Assembly (NCBI GenBank): GCA_040509055.1
Contig: JBEVLT010000012.1
Location: forward strand, 1 to 8,642
Length of the DNA: 8,642 bases
DNA from: JAJKIP01 sp040509055
Lineage (GTDB): Bacteria; Bacteroidota; Bacteroidia; Chitinophagales; Chitinophagaceae
Direction: 5' to 3'
Every line of letters begins with the position of its first letter. Within the stretch, counting starts at the first letter, position 1. The notes under the pieces were generated by a model. That model was given only the letters and a program-made list of their open reading frames with translations, made no database searches and was not told the origin of the DNA. Shown here piece by piece: positions 1 through 6,642 of the stretch. The position numbers were made by a program, and so were the translations under genes.

Positions 1-1554
1 CAGGTAGACCATATTGCTATCGGCAGGGACCCCAACGCCAAATTCTGGAGCAAAATGCGCTTCCTGGCCCAAAAACCGGTGGCCAGCATGGGCTTTATCA
101 GGGACCGGTTTCTGAACCGCCGGAAGGTGAGCAGCCTGGAACAGGAGTTTGCCAGCCATTTCGGGGTAGCCGCACAGGCTATCCGGCAAAAGATACATGC
201 GGTGGAGCACCACCGCAGCCATCTGGCCTCTGCTTTTTTTGCTTCTCCTTATGAAGAGGCGGCCCTGCTGAGCATCGACGGTTCCGGCGATTTTTCCACG
301 GCCATGATCGGGATAGGCCGGGGCAATACCATCGAAGTGCTGGACTCGGTGGATTTCCCGCATTCGCTGGGCATTTTTTATACGGCATTTACCCAGCTGC
401 TCGGCTTCCCGCACTATGGGGATGAATACAAGGTGATGGGCCTGGCGCCCTACGGCGAGGCAAAATATGTGCAGGAACTGCAGCAGGTGATCCGCTATAC
501 CGATAATGGACTGTTCGAGCTGGACCTGTCGTATTTCCGTTCGGCACACAAAGGGTTTGTGACGTACAATGAAGATCATATTCCGGTAGTACCCTCGCTT
601 TTTGGTACGAAAATGGAGCAGCAGTTCGGCAAAATGAGAGCAAAGGAAGAGCCGCTGACCCAGTACCACAAGGACCTGGCTGCATCCGTGCAGCGGGTTA
701 CGGAGCAAACGCTCTTTTATATTCTTACCCGACTGCAACAGAGAACGAAACTTGCAAACGTTTGTATTGCCGGTGGTGTGGCGCAAAACAGCGTAGCCAA
801 TGGCAAGCTGACGCGCAATACGCCTTTTCAGCATATATATATTCCCTCGGCAGGCCACGATGCCGGTATTTCCATGGGTGCGGCACTGTATGTGCAGCAT
901 CAGGTGGTAGGTATGAAGCGGCAGCCGCCGATCTGGAGCGCTTATACCGGCAGCCGGTTCAGCGATCCGGAAATTGAACAATTATTGAACGATAAGCAAA
1001 TAGCTTTTCGTAAATTGAGCAGCCCTGAACTCTTTGACACAATTGCGGGCAAACTGGCCGGTGGAGCGGTGGTAGGTTGGTTCAGCGGCCGGGCCGAGTT
1101 TGGTCCCCGTGCCCTGGGCGGTCGGTCTATCCTGGCCGATCCGCGGCGTTCGGATGCCAAGGACCTGCTCAATGCCAAGGTCAAACGGAGGGAGAGCTTC
1201 AGGCCATTCGCACCTTCCATACTGGAAGAATATGTAGGCGATTATTTTGAATTGAACGATAAAGTGCCGTTTATGGAAAAGGTATTCCCGATAAAGGAAG
1301 AAAAACGGGCTTCTATCCCTGCCGTGACCCATGTGGATGGCACCGGCCGGCTGCAGAGTGTGAACAGGGAGGTATCCCCCCGGTATTATGCACTGATAGA
1401 CGCTTTTCGTACCCTGACGGGCATACCCATTTTGCTCAACACTTCTTTTAATGAGAACGAACCCATAGTAAACAGCCCTGCTGAAGCGCTGGACTGTTTT
1501 TTACGGACCAACATGGATATACTGGTACTGGAAAACTGTGTGGTAGAGCGTTAA
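1..1554 (+). CDS. Carbamoyltransferase, NodU/TobZ/CmcH family (5' end outside window)
   Basis: Partial gene: the frame is open from base 1 (reading QVDHIAIGRDPNAKFWSK before the ATG at 55), so that ATG is internal and the true start lies to the left. About 517 residues are visible; the family usually has about 560-610, so roughly the first 50-80 are missing, including the N-terminal HDS-type motif. Visible family signatures are EHHRSHLASAF (from base 205), IDGSGDF (274-294), GDEYKVMGLAPYG (418-456), IAGGVAQNSVANGKL (766-810), GHDAGISMGAAL (856-891), the C-terminal YrdC-like/carbamoyl signature GRAEFGPRALGGRSI (1087-1131), FRPFAPSI and LLNTSFNENEPIV near the end. The family transfers carbamoyl from carbamoyl phosphate, via carbamoyl-adenylate, to a hydroxyl of a sugar or small molecule. 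The glycosyltransferase 20 bases downstream suggests a glycan substrate, perhaps a capsule, O-antigen or exported polysaccharide; the actual acceptor cannot be read from the sequence. Confidence 0.93.
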   Translation, partial: QVDHIAIGRDPNAKFWSKMRFLAQKPVASMGFIRDRFLNRRKVSSLEQEFASHFGVAAQAIRQKIHAVEHHRSHLASAFFASPYEEAALLSIDGSGDFSTAMIGIGRGNTIEVLDSVDFPHSLGIFYTAFTQLLGFPHYGDEYKVMGLAPYGEAKYVQELQQVIRYTDNGLFELDLSYFRSAHKGFVTYNEDHIPVVPSLFGTKMEQQFGKMRAKEEPLTQYHKDLAASVQRVTEQTLFYILTRLQQRTKLANVCIAGGVAQNSVANGKLTRNTPFQHIYIPSAGHDAGISMGAALYVQHQVVGMKRQPPIWSAYTGSRFSDPEIEQLLNDKQIAFRKLSSPELFDTIAGKLAGGAVVGWFSGRAEFGPRALGGRSILADPRRSDAKDLLNAKVKRRESFRPFAPSILEEYVGDYFELNDKVPFMEKVFPIKEEKRASIPAVTHVDGTGRLQSVNREVSPRYYALIDAFRTLTGIPILLNTSFNENEPIVNSPAEALDCFLRTNMDILVLENCVVER

Positions 1555-1574
1555 AATAACTGTAACGGACATCT

Positions 1575-2405
1575 ATGAAAGTAACCATCATAACGGCCAC
1601 ATACAACAGTAGCGATACGGTCAGGGATACGCTTCGGTCTGTCGCTTCCCAGAGCTATCGTTCTATTGAACATATCGTGGTGGATGGCGCTTCATCAGAT
1701 CATACGCTCGACATCGTCAACGAGTTTCCGCACATCAACAAGGTGATCTCTGAAAAGGACAACGGTATCTATGATGCCATGAACAAAGGCATAGCCCTGG
1801 CTACCGGAGATATTATCGGCATTCTTAATTCAGATGATTTTTTTGCAGATAACCGGGTGGTACAGCGCATCGTTAATGCGTTTAACCAATCAGGTTGCGA
1901 TGCGGTATACGGAGACCTGCTGTATGTAGACCGCTCCAACGTAAACAAAATAAAAAGAGTGTGGGTAGCCGGCGATTACCGGCCCACGCTGCTGTACCGC
2001 GGGTGGATGCCCCCGCACCCCACGTTTTATGTGCGGCGGCATTGCTATGAGCAGTTTGGCCACTTCAATACCCAGTTCAAGGTAGCTGCAGATTATGATA
2101 TACTCATCCGCCTGCTGCTGGTGAACCAGATTCGCGTTACCTATATTCCCCGCGTACTCATCAATATGCGCACCGGCGGTGTCAGCACCCGCTCGCTGCT
2201 CCAGCGCTTCAGCATCAACAAGGAAGACCAGCTGGTTTGGAAGCTGAACAACCAGGTGCCAAAATGGTACACGCTGTACTGCAAGCCCCTCTACAAGCTC
2301 AAGCAATTCATTGTGCCGGCCCTGCGCTGGCGCTGGAAAAACAAGGAACGCCAGGAAGAAAGCCTCAATGCTGCGCCCCGCCAGGCCCCCGTCACCCGCG
2401 GTTAG
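1575..2405 (+). CDS. Family 2 glycosyltransferase (GT-A fold, WcaA/WcaE-like)
   Basis: A complete 276-residue cytoplasmic or membrane-associated glycosyltransferase. The N-terminal nucleotide-sugar domain starts MKVTIITATYNSSDTV, followed by the VVDGASSDHT strand (D37), the EKDNGIYDAMNKGIA segment (about residues 60-74) typical of the colanic-acid WcaE-like subgroup, and the metal-binding DXD-type motif NSDD (85-88) after GDIIGIL. GWMPPHPTFYVRR (143-155) and FKVAADYDILIRL (168-180, with the probable catalytic-side Asp in AADYD) form the acceptor half. The C-terminal 50 residues are rich in Lys, Arg and Trp, consistent with peripheral membrane contact, with no clear transmembrane helix. The gene begins 20 bases after the carbamoyltransferase stop, so the two are probably co-transcribed and act on the same glycan. 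Donor and acceptor sugars are unknown. No strong Shine-Dalgarno sequence is visible. Confidence 0.92.
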   Translation: MKVTIITATYNSSDTVRDTLRSVASQSYRSIEHIVVDGASSDHTLDIVNEFPHINKVISEKDNGIYDAMNKGIALATGDIIGILNSDDFFADNRVVQRIVNAFNQSGCDAVYGDLLYVDRSNVNKIKRVWVAGDYRPTLLYRGWMPPHPTFYVRRHCYEQFGHFNTQFKVAADYDILIRLLLVNQIRVTYIPRVLINMRTGGVSTRSLLQRFSINKEDQLVWKLNNQVPKWYTLYCKPLYKLKQFIVPALRWRWKNKERQEESLNAAPRQAPVTRG

Positions 2406-2436
2406 ATGATAACATGCCGGGTACGCTGTTTTTACC

Positions 2437-2444
2437 GATCTTTG
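2437..2444 (+). promoter_or_regulatory. Possible -7 box of a Bacteroidota promoter for the DHS-like gene
   Basis: GATCTTTG followed by CACCC matches the Bacteroidota -7 consensus TANNTTTG at all defined positions but the first. It lies 45 bases before the ATG at 2490, in the only sizeable gap of the rightward block. There is no TTG at the proper distance upstream, so the assignment is weak. It resembles the TATCTTTG/A boxes upstream of tatC and rpiB. Confidence 0.35.
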
Positions 2445-2489
2445 CACCCGCTTGCAAAAAAATTATCGTCCATTTAATCCATTTCAAAA

Positions 2490-3467
2490 ATGAACAATAA
2501 AGGGCCGGTTTCGCAATTTATCGGGCATCACTACCGCCACTTCAATGCCGCTGCACTCATCGATGCGGCCAAAGGATATGAAACGCACCTGGCAGAAGGT
2601 GGAAAAATGCTGGTATCGCTGGCCGGGGCCATGAGCACGGCCGAACTGGGTATTTCGCTGGCCGAAATGATCCGGCAGGACAAGGTACAGATCATCAGCT
2701 GCACGGGCGCCAACCTGGAAGAAGATGTGATGAACCTGGTGGCGCATTCACATTACAAGCGTGTGCCGAATTACCGCGACCTGACACCCCAGGATGAATG
2801 GGACCTGCTGGAAAATCATTATAACCGCGTTACCGACACCTGTATTCCCGAGGAAGAAGCTTTCCGCCGGCTGCAAAAGCACCTGGTAAAGCAATGGAAG
2901 GATGCGGAAGAAAAAGGAGAACGTTACTTCCCGCACGAATTCCTGTACAAGGTGGTGCTCAGCGGCGACCTGGAGCAATACTACGAGATCGATCCAAAGA
3001 ATAGCTGGATCGTGGCTGCCGCAGAGAAGAACATCCCCATCGTAGTGCCGGGTTGGGAGGACAGCACGACCGGAAACATCTTTGCCAGCTACGTAATCAA
3101 AGGCGAACTGAAAGCCAGTACCGTGAAAAATGGCATCGAATACATGGTGTGGCTGGCCGACTGGTACCGGAACAATTCTGAAGGCAAAGGCGTTGGCTTT
3201 TTCCAGATCGGTGGCGGTATTGCCGGCGATTTTCCCATCTGCGTGGTGCCGATGATGTACCAGGACCTGGAGTGGCACGATGTACCGTTCTGGAGCTATT
3301 TCTGCCAGATCAGCGATTCTACTACGTCGTTTGGATCATATTCCGGCGCCGTACCCAACGAAAAGATTACCTGGGGCAAGCTGGATATCAACACGCCAAA
3401 GTTCATTGTGGAAAGCGATGCCACCATCGTGGCGCCGCTGATTTTTGCCTGGGTGCTGGGTTGGTAA
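2490..3467 (+). CDS. Deoxyhypusine synthase-like protein (bacterial DHS family, probable NAD-dependent polyamine enzyme)
   Basis: A complete 325-residue protein of the deoxyhypusine synthase family. Visible landmarks are MLVSLAGAMSTAELG (40-54), TGANLEEDVMNLVAHSHY (72-89, matching the TAGGVEED NAD-binding region of the eukaryotic enzyme), PGWEDSTTGNIFASY (187-201), the glycine-rich FQIGGGIAGDF (238-248) and the C-terminal active-site motif NEKITWGK (290-297), where K297 matches the lysine that forms the enzyme-imine intermediate. The family moves the aminobutyl group of spermidine to an amine acceptor. Bacteria lack hypusinated eIF5A, so here it probably acts on a small amine, for example in homospermidine or related polyamine synthesis; this is inference. 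Compared from memory with human DHS, several spermidine-contact residues differ (see findings). No other polyamine gene (speA, agmatinase) is in the window. The gene is probably monocistronic, between a possible promoter and a strong terminator. Confidence 0.9.
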   Translation: MNNKGPVSQFIGHHYRHFNAAALIDAAKGYETHLAEGGKMLVSLAGAMSTAELGISLAEMIRQDKVQIISCTGANLEEDVMNLVAHSHYKRVPNYRDLTPQDEWDLLENHYNRVTDTCIPEEEAFRRLQKHLVKQWKDAEEKGERYFPHEFLYKVVLSGDLEQYYEIDPKNSWIVAAAEKNIPIVVPGWEDSTTGNIFASYVIKGELKASTVKNGIEYMVWLADWYRNNSEGKGVGFFQIGGGIAGDFPICVVPMMYQDLEWHDVPFWSYFCQISDSTTSFGSYSGAVPNEKITWGKLDINTPKFIVESDATIVAPLIFAWVLGW

Positions 3468-3528
3468 TCCGTGATGGCGTGAGCTCATGCCCGGAGAACT
3501 GAAAGAACATAACTGATCTTAATAAGAC

Positions 3529-3559
3529 AAAAAAGGAAGCGTGTTTCGCTTCCTTTTTT
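3529..3559. terminator. Bidirectional intrinsic terminator between convergent genes
   Basis: GGAAGCG (3535-3541) pairs perfectly with CGCTTCC (3547-3553) around a 5-base loop. Six A before the stem (3529-3534) and six T after it (3554-3559) extend the helix to 13 bp and give a U-tract on either strand. It sits 61 bases after the stop of the DHS-like gene and 13 bases from the stop of the convergent peptidase gene, exactly where a shared terminator is expected. Confidence 0.92.
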
Positions 3560-3572
3560 ATTATGCCTGGTA

Positions 3573-5090
3573 TCAGAATCCTTTTGGTAGTTCCAGCTTC
3601 AGGTCCCGCTTCAGCATCTGGTCGCGGTTGGCCATCTCCCAGGCCGTATAGAATACCAGCTGCGCCCGCCTGGCCAGCAGGTTGTAGTTGATCTTGTCCG
3701 GCGTGTCGGTGGCACGGTGATAATCCGCATGCACCCCGTTGAAATAGAAAATGATCGGTACGCCTTTTTCGGCAAAGTTGTAATGATCGCTGCGGTAGTA
3801 AAACCGGTTACGGTCGTTCAGGTCGTTGTATTTCCTGTCCAGCTTCAGGTTTACGTATTTCGTATTCACCAGGTCGGTGATGGGCGCCAGGTCGGTGCTT
3901 AGTTTATCATCGCCGATGATATATACGTAGTTGGCGGAGTCCTTGCTCTTCAGGTATTCCTCACCCACGCGGCCGATCATGTCGATGTTCAGGTCCACCG
4001 TGGTTTTGTCGAGCGGGAAAATGGGATGTTCGGCATAATACTCGGAGCCCCACAGGCCTTTTTCCTCACCGCTTACCGTCATGAATACGATGCTTCTGCG
4101 TGGTCCGTTACCGGCCGCCCTGGCTTTTGCAAATGCTTCGGCCAGTTCCAGCACGCCTACCGTGCCCGAGCCATCATCGTCTGCCCCGTAGAAGATGGTA
4201 GTATCGTTGCGCGTGCCGAGGTGATCGTAATGGGCTGTCAGGAAAACATATTCATCTTTCAGGTCTGTACCTTCCAGCACCCCGATCACATTGCTGCTTT
4301 CCAGGCGGGTCACTTTCTTGGCATATTCCAGCTGCACATTGGCCGCATATGTTTTCGGCGTCACCTGCTTTTCCAATGTAGTCCAGTCGGAGCCGGTGAT
4401 AGCGGCCGCTGTCTTTTCTGAAATGACAAAGGCTGGCAGCGGCTGCGATGGCCGGTAGGGACTCTTGTACATATTGCCCGTAGTAGCTGCCTGTTTGCGT
4501 GGAAAATTATGGCCGATGATCAGCAGGGCCGCTGCTCCTTTTTTCTGGGCATTGGCTACTTTCATGTTCGGGGCAGAAGCGGGCCAGCCTTTCCCGGATG
4601 GTTTGTAGGACGATGGTGCTCCGTCCATGACCATGACCAGCTTTCCGGCTATGTTGACGCCTTTATAATCGTCGTACAGGCTGTCTGTAATGCCATATCC
4701 GGCAAAGACCACTTCTGAATAATATTGGGAAATACTGCCGGCTGAAAGAGAATACAGCTGGAAATCCTCGTTGATCGCGTAGGATGTGCCGTTTATCTCC
4801 AGTGCGCTGCTGGTCATTTCATCGCGGTATACGGAGTAGGGCATCTGGTAGCTTCCATGATTGCCTGGCTGCAGACCGATCGATGTAAAATAGTTTTCAA
4901 TGTAAGCCGCCGCTTTTTTTTGCCCGGGAGTGGCTGTTTCCCGGCCTTCCATTTCTTTGCCGGCTACGATGTAAAGGTGCTTTTGCAGATCTGCCGGGGT
5001 AATGGATTTGGCAAATGCGGCAGGATCATTCTTTTTCTGTGCAAAGAGGATGCAGGGAAGCAGAAGGAAAAATAAGGAAAGTGTCTTCAT
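3573..5090 (-). CDS. Exported M28-family zinc peptidase with PA-type insert
   Basis: A 505-residue metallopeptidase. Residues 1-17 form a Sec signal peptide (MKT, a run of Leu/Phe/Ile, cleavage probably at LFA|QKK), so it acts in the periplasm or outside the cell. A PA-like insert spans about 120-260 (FAGYGI, GKLVMVMDGAP, GAAALLIIGHN). The M28 catalytic domain has the five usual zinc ligands and base in order: H287 in AHYDHLG, D305 in GADDDGSG, the catalytic pair E342-E343 in SGEEKG, D370 in LNIDMIGR and H436 in YRSDHYNF. Such enzymes remove N-terminal amino acids from peptides; the exact specificity is not readable. Nothing in the neighbours points to a special substrate. It is probably transcribed alone, being preceded by the rpiB terminator and ending at the convergent terminator. 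There is no sorting C-terminal domain; the protein ends soon after the catalytic core. Confidence 0.93.
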   Translation of the reverse strand: MKTLSLFFLLLPCILFAQKKNDPAAFAKSITPADLQKHLYIVAGKEMEGRETATPGQKKAAAYIENYFTSIGLQPGNHGSYQMPYSVYRDEMTSSALEINGTSYAINEDFQLYSLSAGSISQYYSEVVFAGYGITDSLYDDYKGVNIAGKLVMVMDGAPSSYKPSGKGWPASAPNMKVANAQKKGAAALLIIGHNFPRKQAATTGNMYKSPYRPSQPLPAFVISEKTAAAITGSDWTTLEKQVTPKTYAANVQLEYAKKVTRLESSNVIGVLEGTDLKDEYVFLTAHYDHLGTRNDTTIFYGADDDGSGTVGVLELAEAFAKARAAGNGPRRSIVFMTVSGEEKGLWGSEYYAEHPIFPLDKTTVDLNIDMIGRVGEEYLKSKDSANYVYIIGDDKLSTDLAPITDLVNTKYVNLKLDRKYNDLNDRNRFYYRSDHYNFAEKGVPIIFYFNGVHADYHRATDTPDKINYNLLARRAQLVFYTAWEMANRDQMLKRDLKLELPKGF

Positions 5091-5109
5091 GATATGACAG
5101 ATAGTTTTG

Positions 5110-5148
5110 AAAAAAATATACCCAAACTTACCGGAAAATAAGTTTGGG
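5110..5148 (-). terminator. Intrinsic terminator of rpiB
   Basis: CCCAAACTTA (5121-5130) and TAAGTTTGGG (5139-5148) form a perfect 10-bp inverted repeat with an 8-base loop. Three more pairs (5117-5119 with 5150-5152) can form beyond one mismatch. Read leftward, the stem is followed by TATATTTTTTT (7 consecutive T, complement of 5110-5116). It starts 34 bases after the rpiB stop, so it fits as the rpiB terminator, and lies only 20-60 bases before the peptidase start. Confidence 0.75.
5123..5130 (-). promoter_or_regulatory. Candidate -7 box for the peptidase gene, inside the terminator stem
   Basis: Read leftward, the second stem arm contains TAAGTTTG, an exact TANNTTTG match. Initiation about 6-8 bases further would leave a leader of roughly 25 bases before the ATG at 5090. 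A second weaker box, TATATTTT, follows at 5113-5120. Neither has a TTG at 17-23 bases upstream, so this is only a candidate. The palindrome also places the same octamer on the plus strand, where no gene follows. Confidence 0.3.
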
Positions 5149-5182
5149 CATACGATGATATGATGAATGGCGGCAGCTCTTA

Positions 5183-5638
5183 TTATATACAGGCGATCTT
5201 TTCCACGCGGTTCTTATGCCGTCCGCCTTCAAACGGGGTATTGATAAAGATATCGACCATTTTTTCCGCATCTTCCTCGCTGACAAAGCGGGCCGGGATG
5301 CAGATCACGTTGGCATCGTTGTGCTGCCGCACCAGCTGCGCTATTTCCTCGCCCCAGCAGATGGCAGCGCGCACCGCCTGGTGTTTATTGGCAGTGATGG
5401 CTACGCCGTTGGCTGTGCCGCAAAGCAGGATGCCGAAAGCGGCTTCACCTTTTTCCACTGCTGTGGCTACGGGATGCGCAAAGTCCGGGTAATCCACGGA
5501 GTCTTTGGAATGGGTGCCAAAATCGGTAAACGTGAGTCCCCTGCCTTCGAGAAAAGAGATCAGGGCTTCCTTGTAATCGAACCCGGCATGATCGCTGCCA
5601 ATGGCGATCGGTTTGCTGAAGTCAAAAGAAGAATCCAT
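5183..5638 (-). CDS. rpiB: Ribose-5-phosphate isomerase B
   Basis: A complete 151-residue protein of the RpiB/LacAB family, the usual size. It interconverts ribose 5-phosphate and ribulose 5-phosphate in the cytoplasmic non-oxidative pentose phosphate pathway. Signatures: IAIGSDHAGFDYKE (11-24), DFGTHS and DYPDFAHPVA (49-58), the catalytic-cysteine loop ILLCGTANGVAITANKH (70-86, C73), RAAICW (90-95), HNDANVICIPAR (106-117, H106 equivalent to the family's ring-opening His) and GGRHKNRVEKI (138-148). The active loop reads CGTANG where many homologues read CGTGIG or CGSGNG, so one glycine is Ala. The ATG at 5638 gives the normal N-terminus and lies 27 bases downstream of a good promoter box. It is probably transcribed alone. 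Confidence 0.95.
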   Translation of the reverse strand: MDSSFDFSKPIAIGSDHAGFDYKEALISFLEGRGLTFTDFGTHSKDSVDYPDFAHPVATAVEKGEAAFGILLCGTANGVAITANKHQAVRAAICWGEEIAQLVRQHNDANVICIPARFVSEEDAEKMVDIFINTPFEGGRHKNRVEKIACI

Positions 5639-5665
5639 ATAGCACAGTTGAAGTGAAAATGGGGG

Positions 5666-5697
5666 TAAAGATAATTATAGTTATCGGAAGGATGCAA
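5666..5697 (-). promoter_or_regulatory. rpiB promoter (Bacteroidota type)
   Basis: Reading leftward, TTG (complement of 5695-5697) is followed after 21 bases by TATCTTTA (complement of 5666-5673). This matches TTG-N17-23-TANNTTTG except for the last base. It is in the 71-base gap between tatC and rpiB and predicts a leader of about 20 bases. The 13 bases ATTATCTTTACCC here are repeated exactly before the CNNM/CorC gene. Confidence 0.6.
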
Positions 5698-5709
5698 CGG
5701 CCGGCCTGA

Positions 5710-6567
5710 TCAGCTCCATTCGTCTATTTCTTCCTTTTTCTGTTTTTTATTGATCCGGGCCGCTACGACAATACTGGCTTCATAGAGCAGGTACAGCGGA
5801 ATGGTGACGATGGTCAGGCTGAACGGATCGGTAGAGGGTGTAATGATGGCGGCGGCGATCAGCACCAGCACAAAGGCATGGCGCCGGTACTTGCGCAGGA
5901 AGCGCGCCGTAACGATCCCGATCCGCGCCAGCACCATCACCAGCAGTGGCATCTGGAAAAGTACGCCGATGCCCACCGTGGTATAGATCAGGTTTTCGAG
6001 GTAATCGGAAAAGGTGGGCATGATCTCGATCTGCGGGCTCAGCTTGTAATTGAAATAAAAATTGACCATGAACGGCGTGAGGATAAAATACCCGAACGCC
6101 ACACCCAGGAAAAACAGCAGGGATACCCAGAAGATCACACCGCGCGTCTGCTTCAGCTCTTTGCCAGAGAGAGCCGGCCGTACAAAACGCCAGAACTCCC
6201 AGAATACATAGGGAAACGCCAGGATAAAGCCGCCAACAAAGGCCAGCGTAAAAGAAGTGATGAACTGGCCGGTCATCTGTGTCTCGATGAATTTGGCTTT
6301 TACTTCATTGAAGCAAAGGGCATCGCCGATACCGATGCTGTGACCAAGCCGGCACAGCCATTGGGCGGAAATGAAATCGGAGCGTGTGGGCGCGAAAATG
6401 ACTTCCTGCACCACGAAATCGGAATAGATAAAGACGACCACGGCCCCGATCAGTACGGCGATAACGGCCCGGATGATATGCCAGCGCAGTTCTTCCAGGT
6501 GATCGATAAATGACATTTCAGTGTCATTCTTTTTCTTCCTGCGGTCCAAAAAATCCAGTAAGGCCAT
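5710..6567 (-). CDS. tatC: Twin-arginine translocase subunit TatC
   Basis: A 285-residue inner-membrane protein, the Tat receptor that binds twin-arginine signal peptides of folded proteins. After a basic start (DRRKKK) comes the conserved cytoplasmic motif FIDHLEELRWHIIRA (20-34). Six membrane helices are apparent: about 29-49, 104-125, 144-168, 190-213, 228-246 and 248-270. Other signatures are FPYVFWEFWRFVRPAL (118-133), FFLGVAFGYFILTPF (152-166) and TPSTDPFS (243-250). The first periplasmic loop (about 51-103) is longer than in E. coli and carries C72 and C85, which I associate with Bacteroidota TatC. The ATG at 6567 is preferred over M18 because it lies just after a good promoter. No tatA or tatB is nearby, so they must be encoded elsewhere. 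The start is 75 bases after the CNNM/CorC stop. Confidence 0.95.
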   Translation of the reverse strand: MALLDFLDRRKKKNDTEMSFIDHLEELRWHIIRAVIAVLIGAVVVFIYSDFVVQEVIFAPTRSDFISAQWLCRLGHSIGIGDALCFNEVKAKFIETQMTGQFITSFTLAFVGGFILAFPYVFWEFWRFVRPALSGKELKQTRGVIFWVSLLFFLGVAFGYFILTPFMVNFYFNYKLSPQIEIMPTFSDYLENLIYTTVGIGVLFQMPLLVMVLARIGIVTARFLRKYRRHAFVLVLIAAAIITPSTDPFSLTIVTIPLYLLYEASIVVAARINKKQKKEEIDEWS

Positions 6568-6589
6568 CGTCTGTCTGATAAAGTGGAGG

Positions 6590-6616
6590 CAAAGATAAGC
6601 AAGTCGATGCTGGCAA
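6590..6616 (-). promoter_or_regulatory. tatC promoter (Bacteroidota type)
   Basis: Reading leftward, TTG (complement of 6614-6616, within GGTTTGCC) is followed after 16 bases by TATCTTTG (complement of 6590-6597), an exact TANNTTTG match. The spacer is one base below the usual 17-23. Initiation near 6583 would give a leader of about 16 bases before the ATG at 6567. Confidence 0.6.
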
Positions 6617-6642
6617 ACCGGGAGCAGCCGGTGAATGAAGCC

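Noticed and set aside
55..57. ATG as the start of the carbamoyltransferase.
   Set aside because: The frame is open to base 1 and the residues before it (VDHIAIGRDP) are family-like, so the gene begins outside the window.
2415..2440. GGTA/TACC inverted repeat between the glycosyltransferase and the DHS-like gene as a terminator.
   Set aside because: The stem is only 4-5 bp, with an imperfect outer pair and no T-tract after it.
5040..5090. Cys13 of the peptidase signal peptide as a lipoprotein attachment site.
   Set aside because: It is preceded by Leu-Leu-Pro rather than a lipobox and sits inside the hydrophobic core; cleavage at LFA|QKK is a better fit.
5878..6513. A plus-strand open frame of 211 codons inside tatC.
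   Set aside because: It is opposite clear TatC coding sequence, and its product is charged with no recognisable domain.
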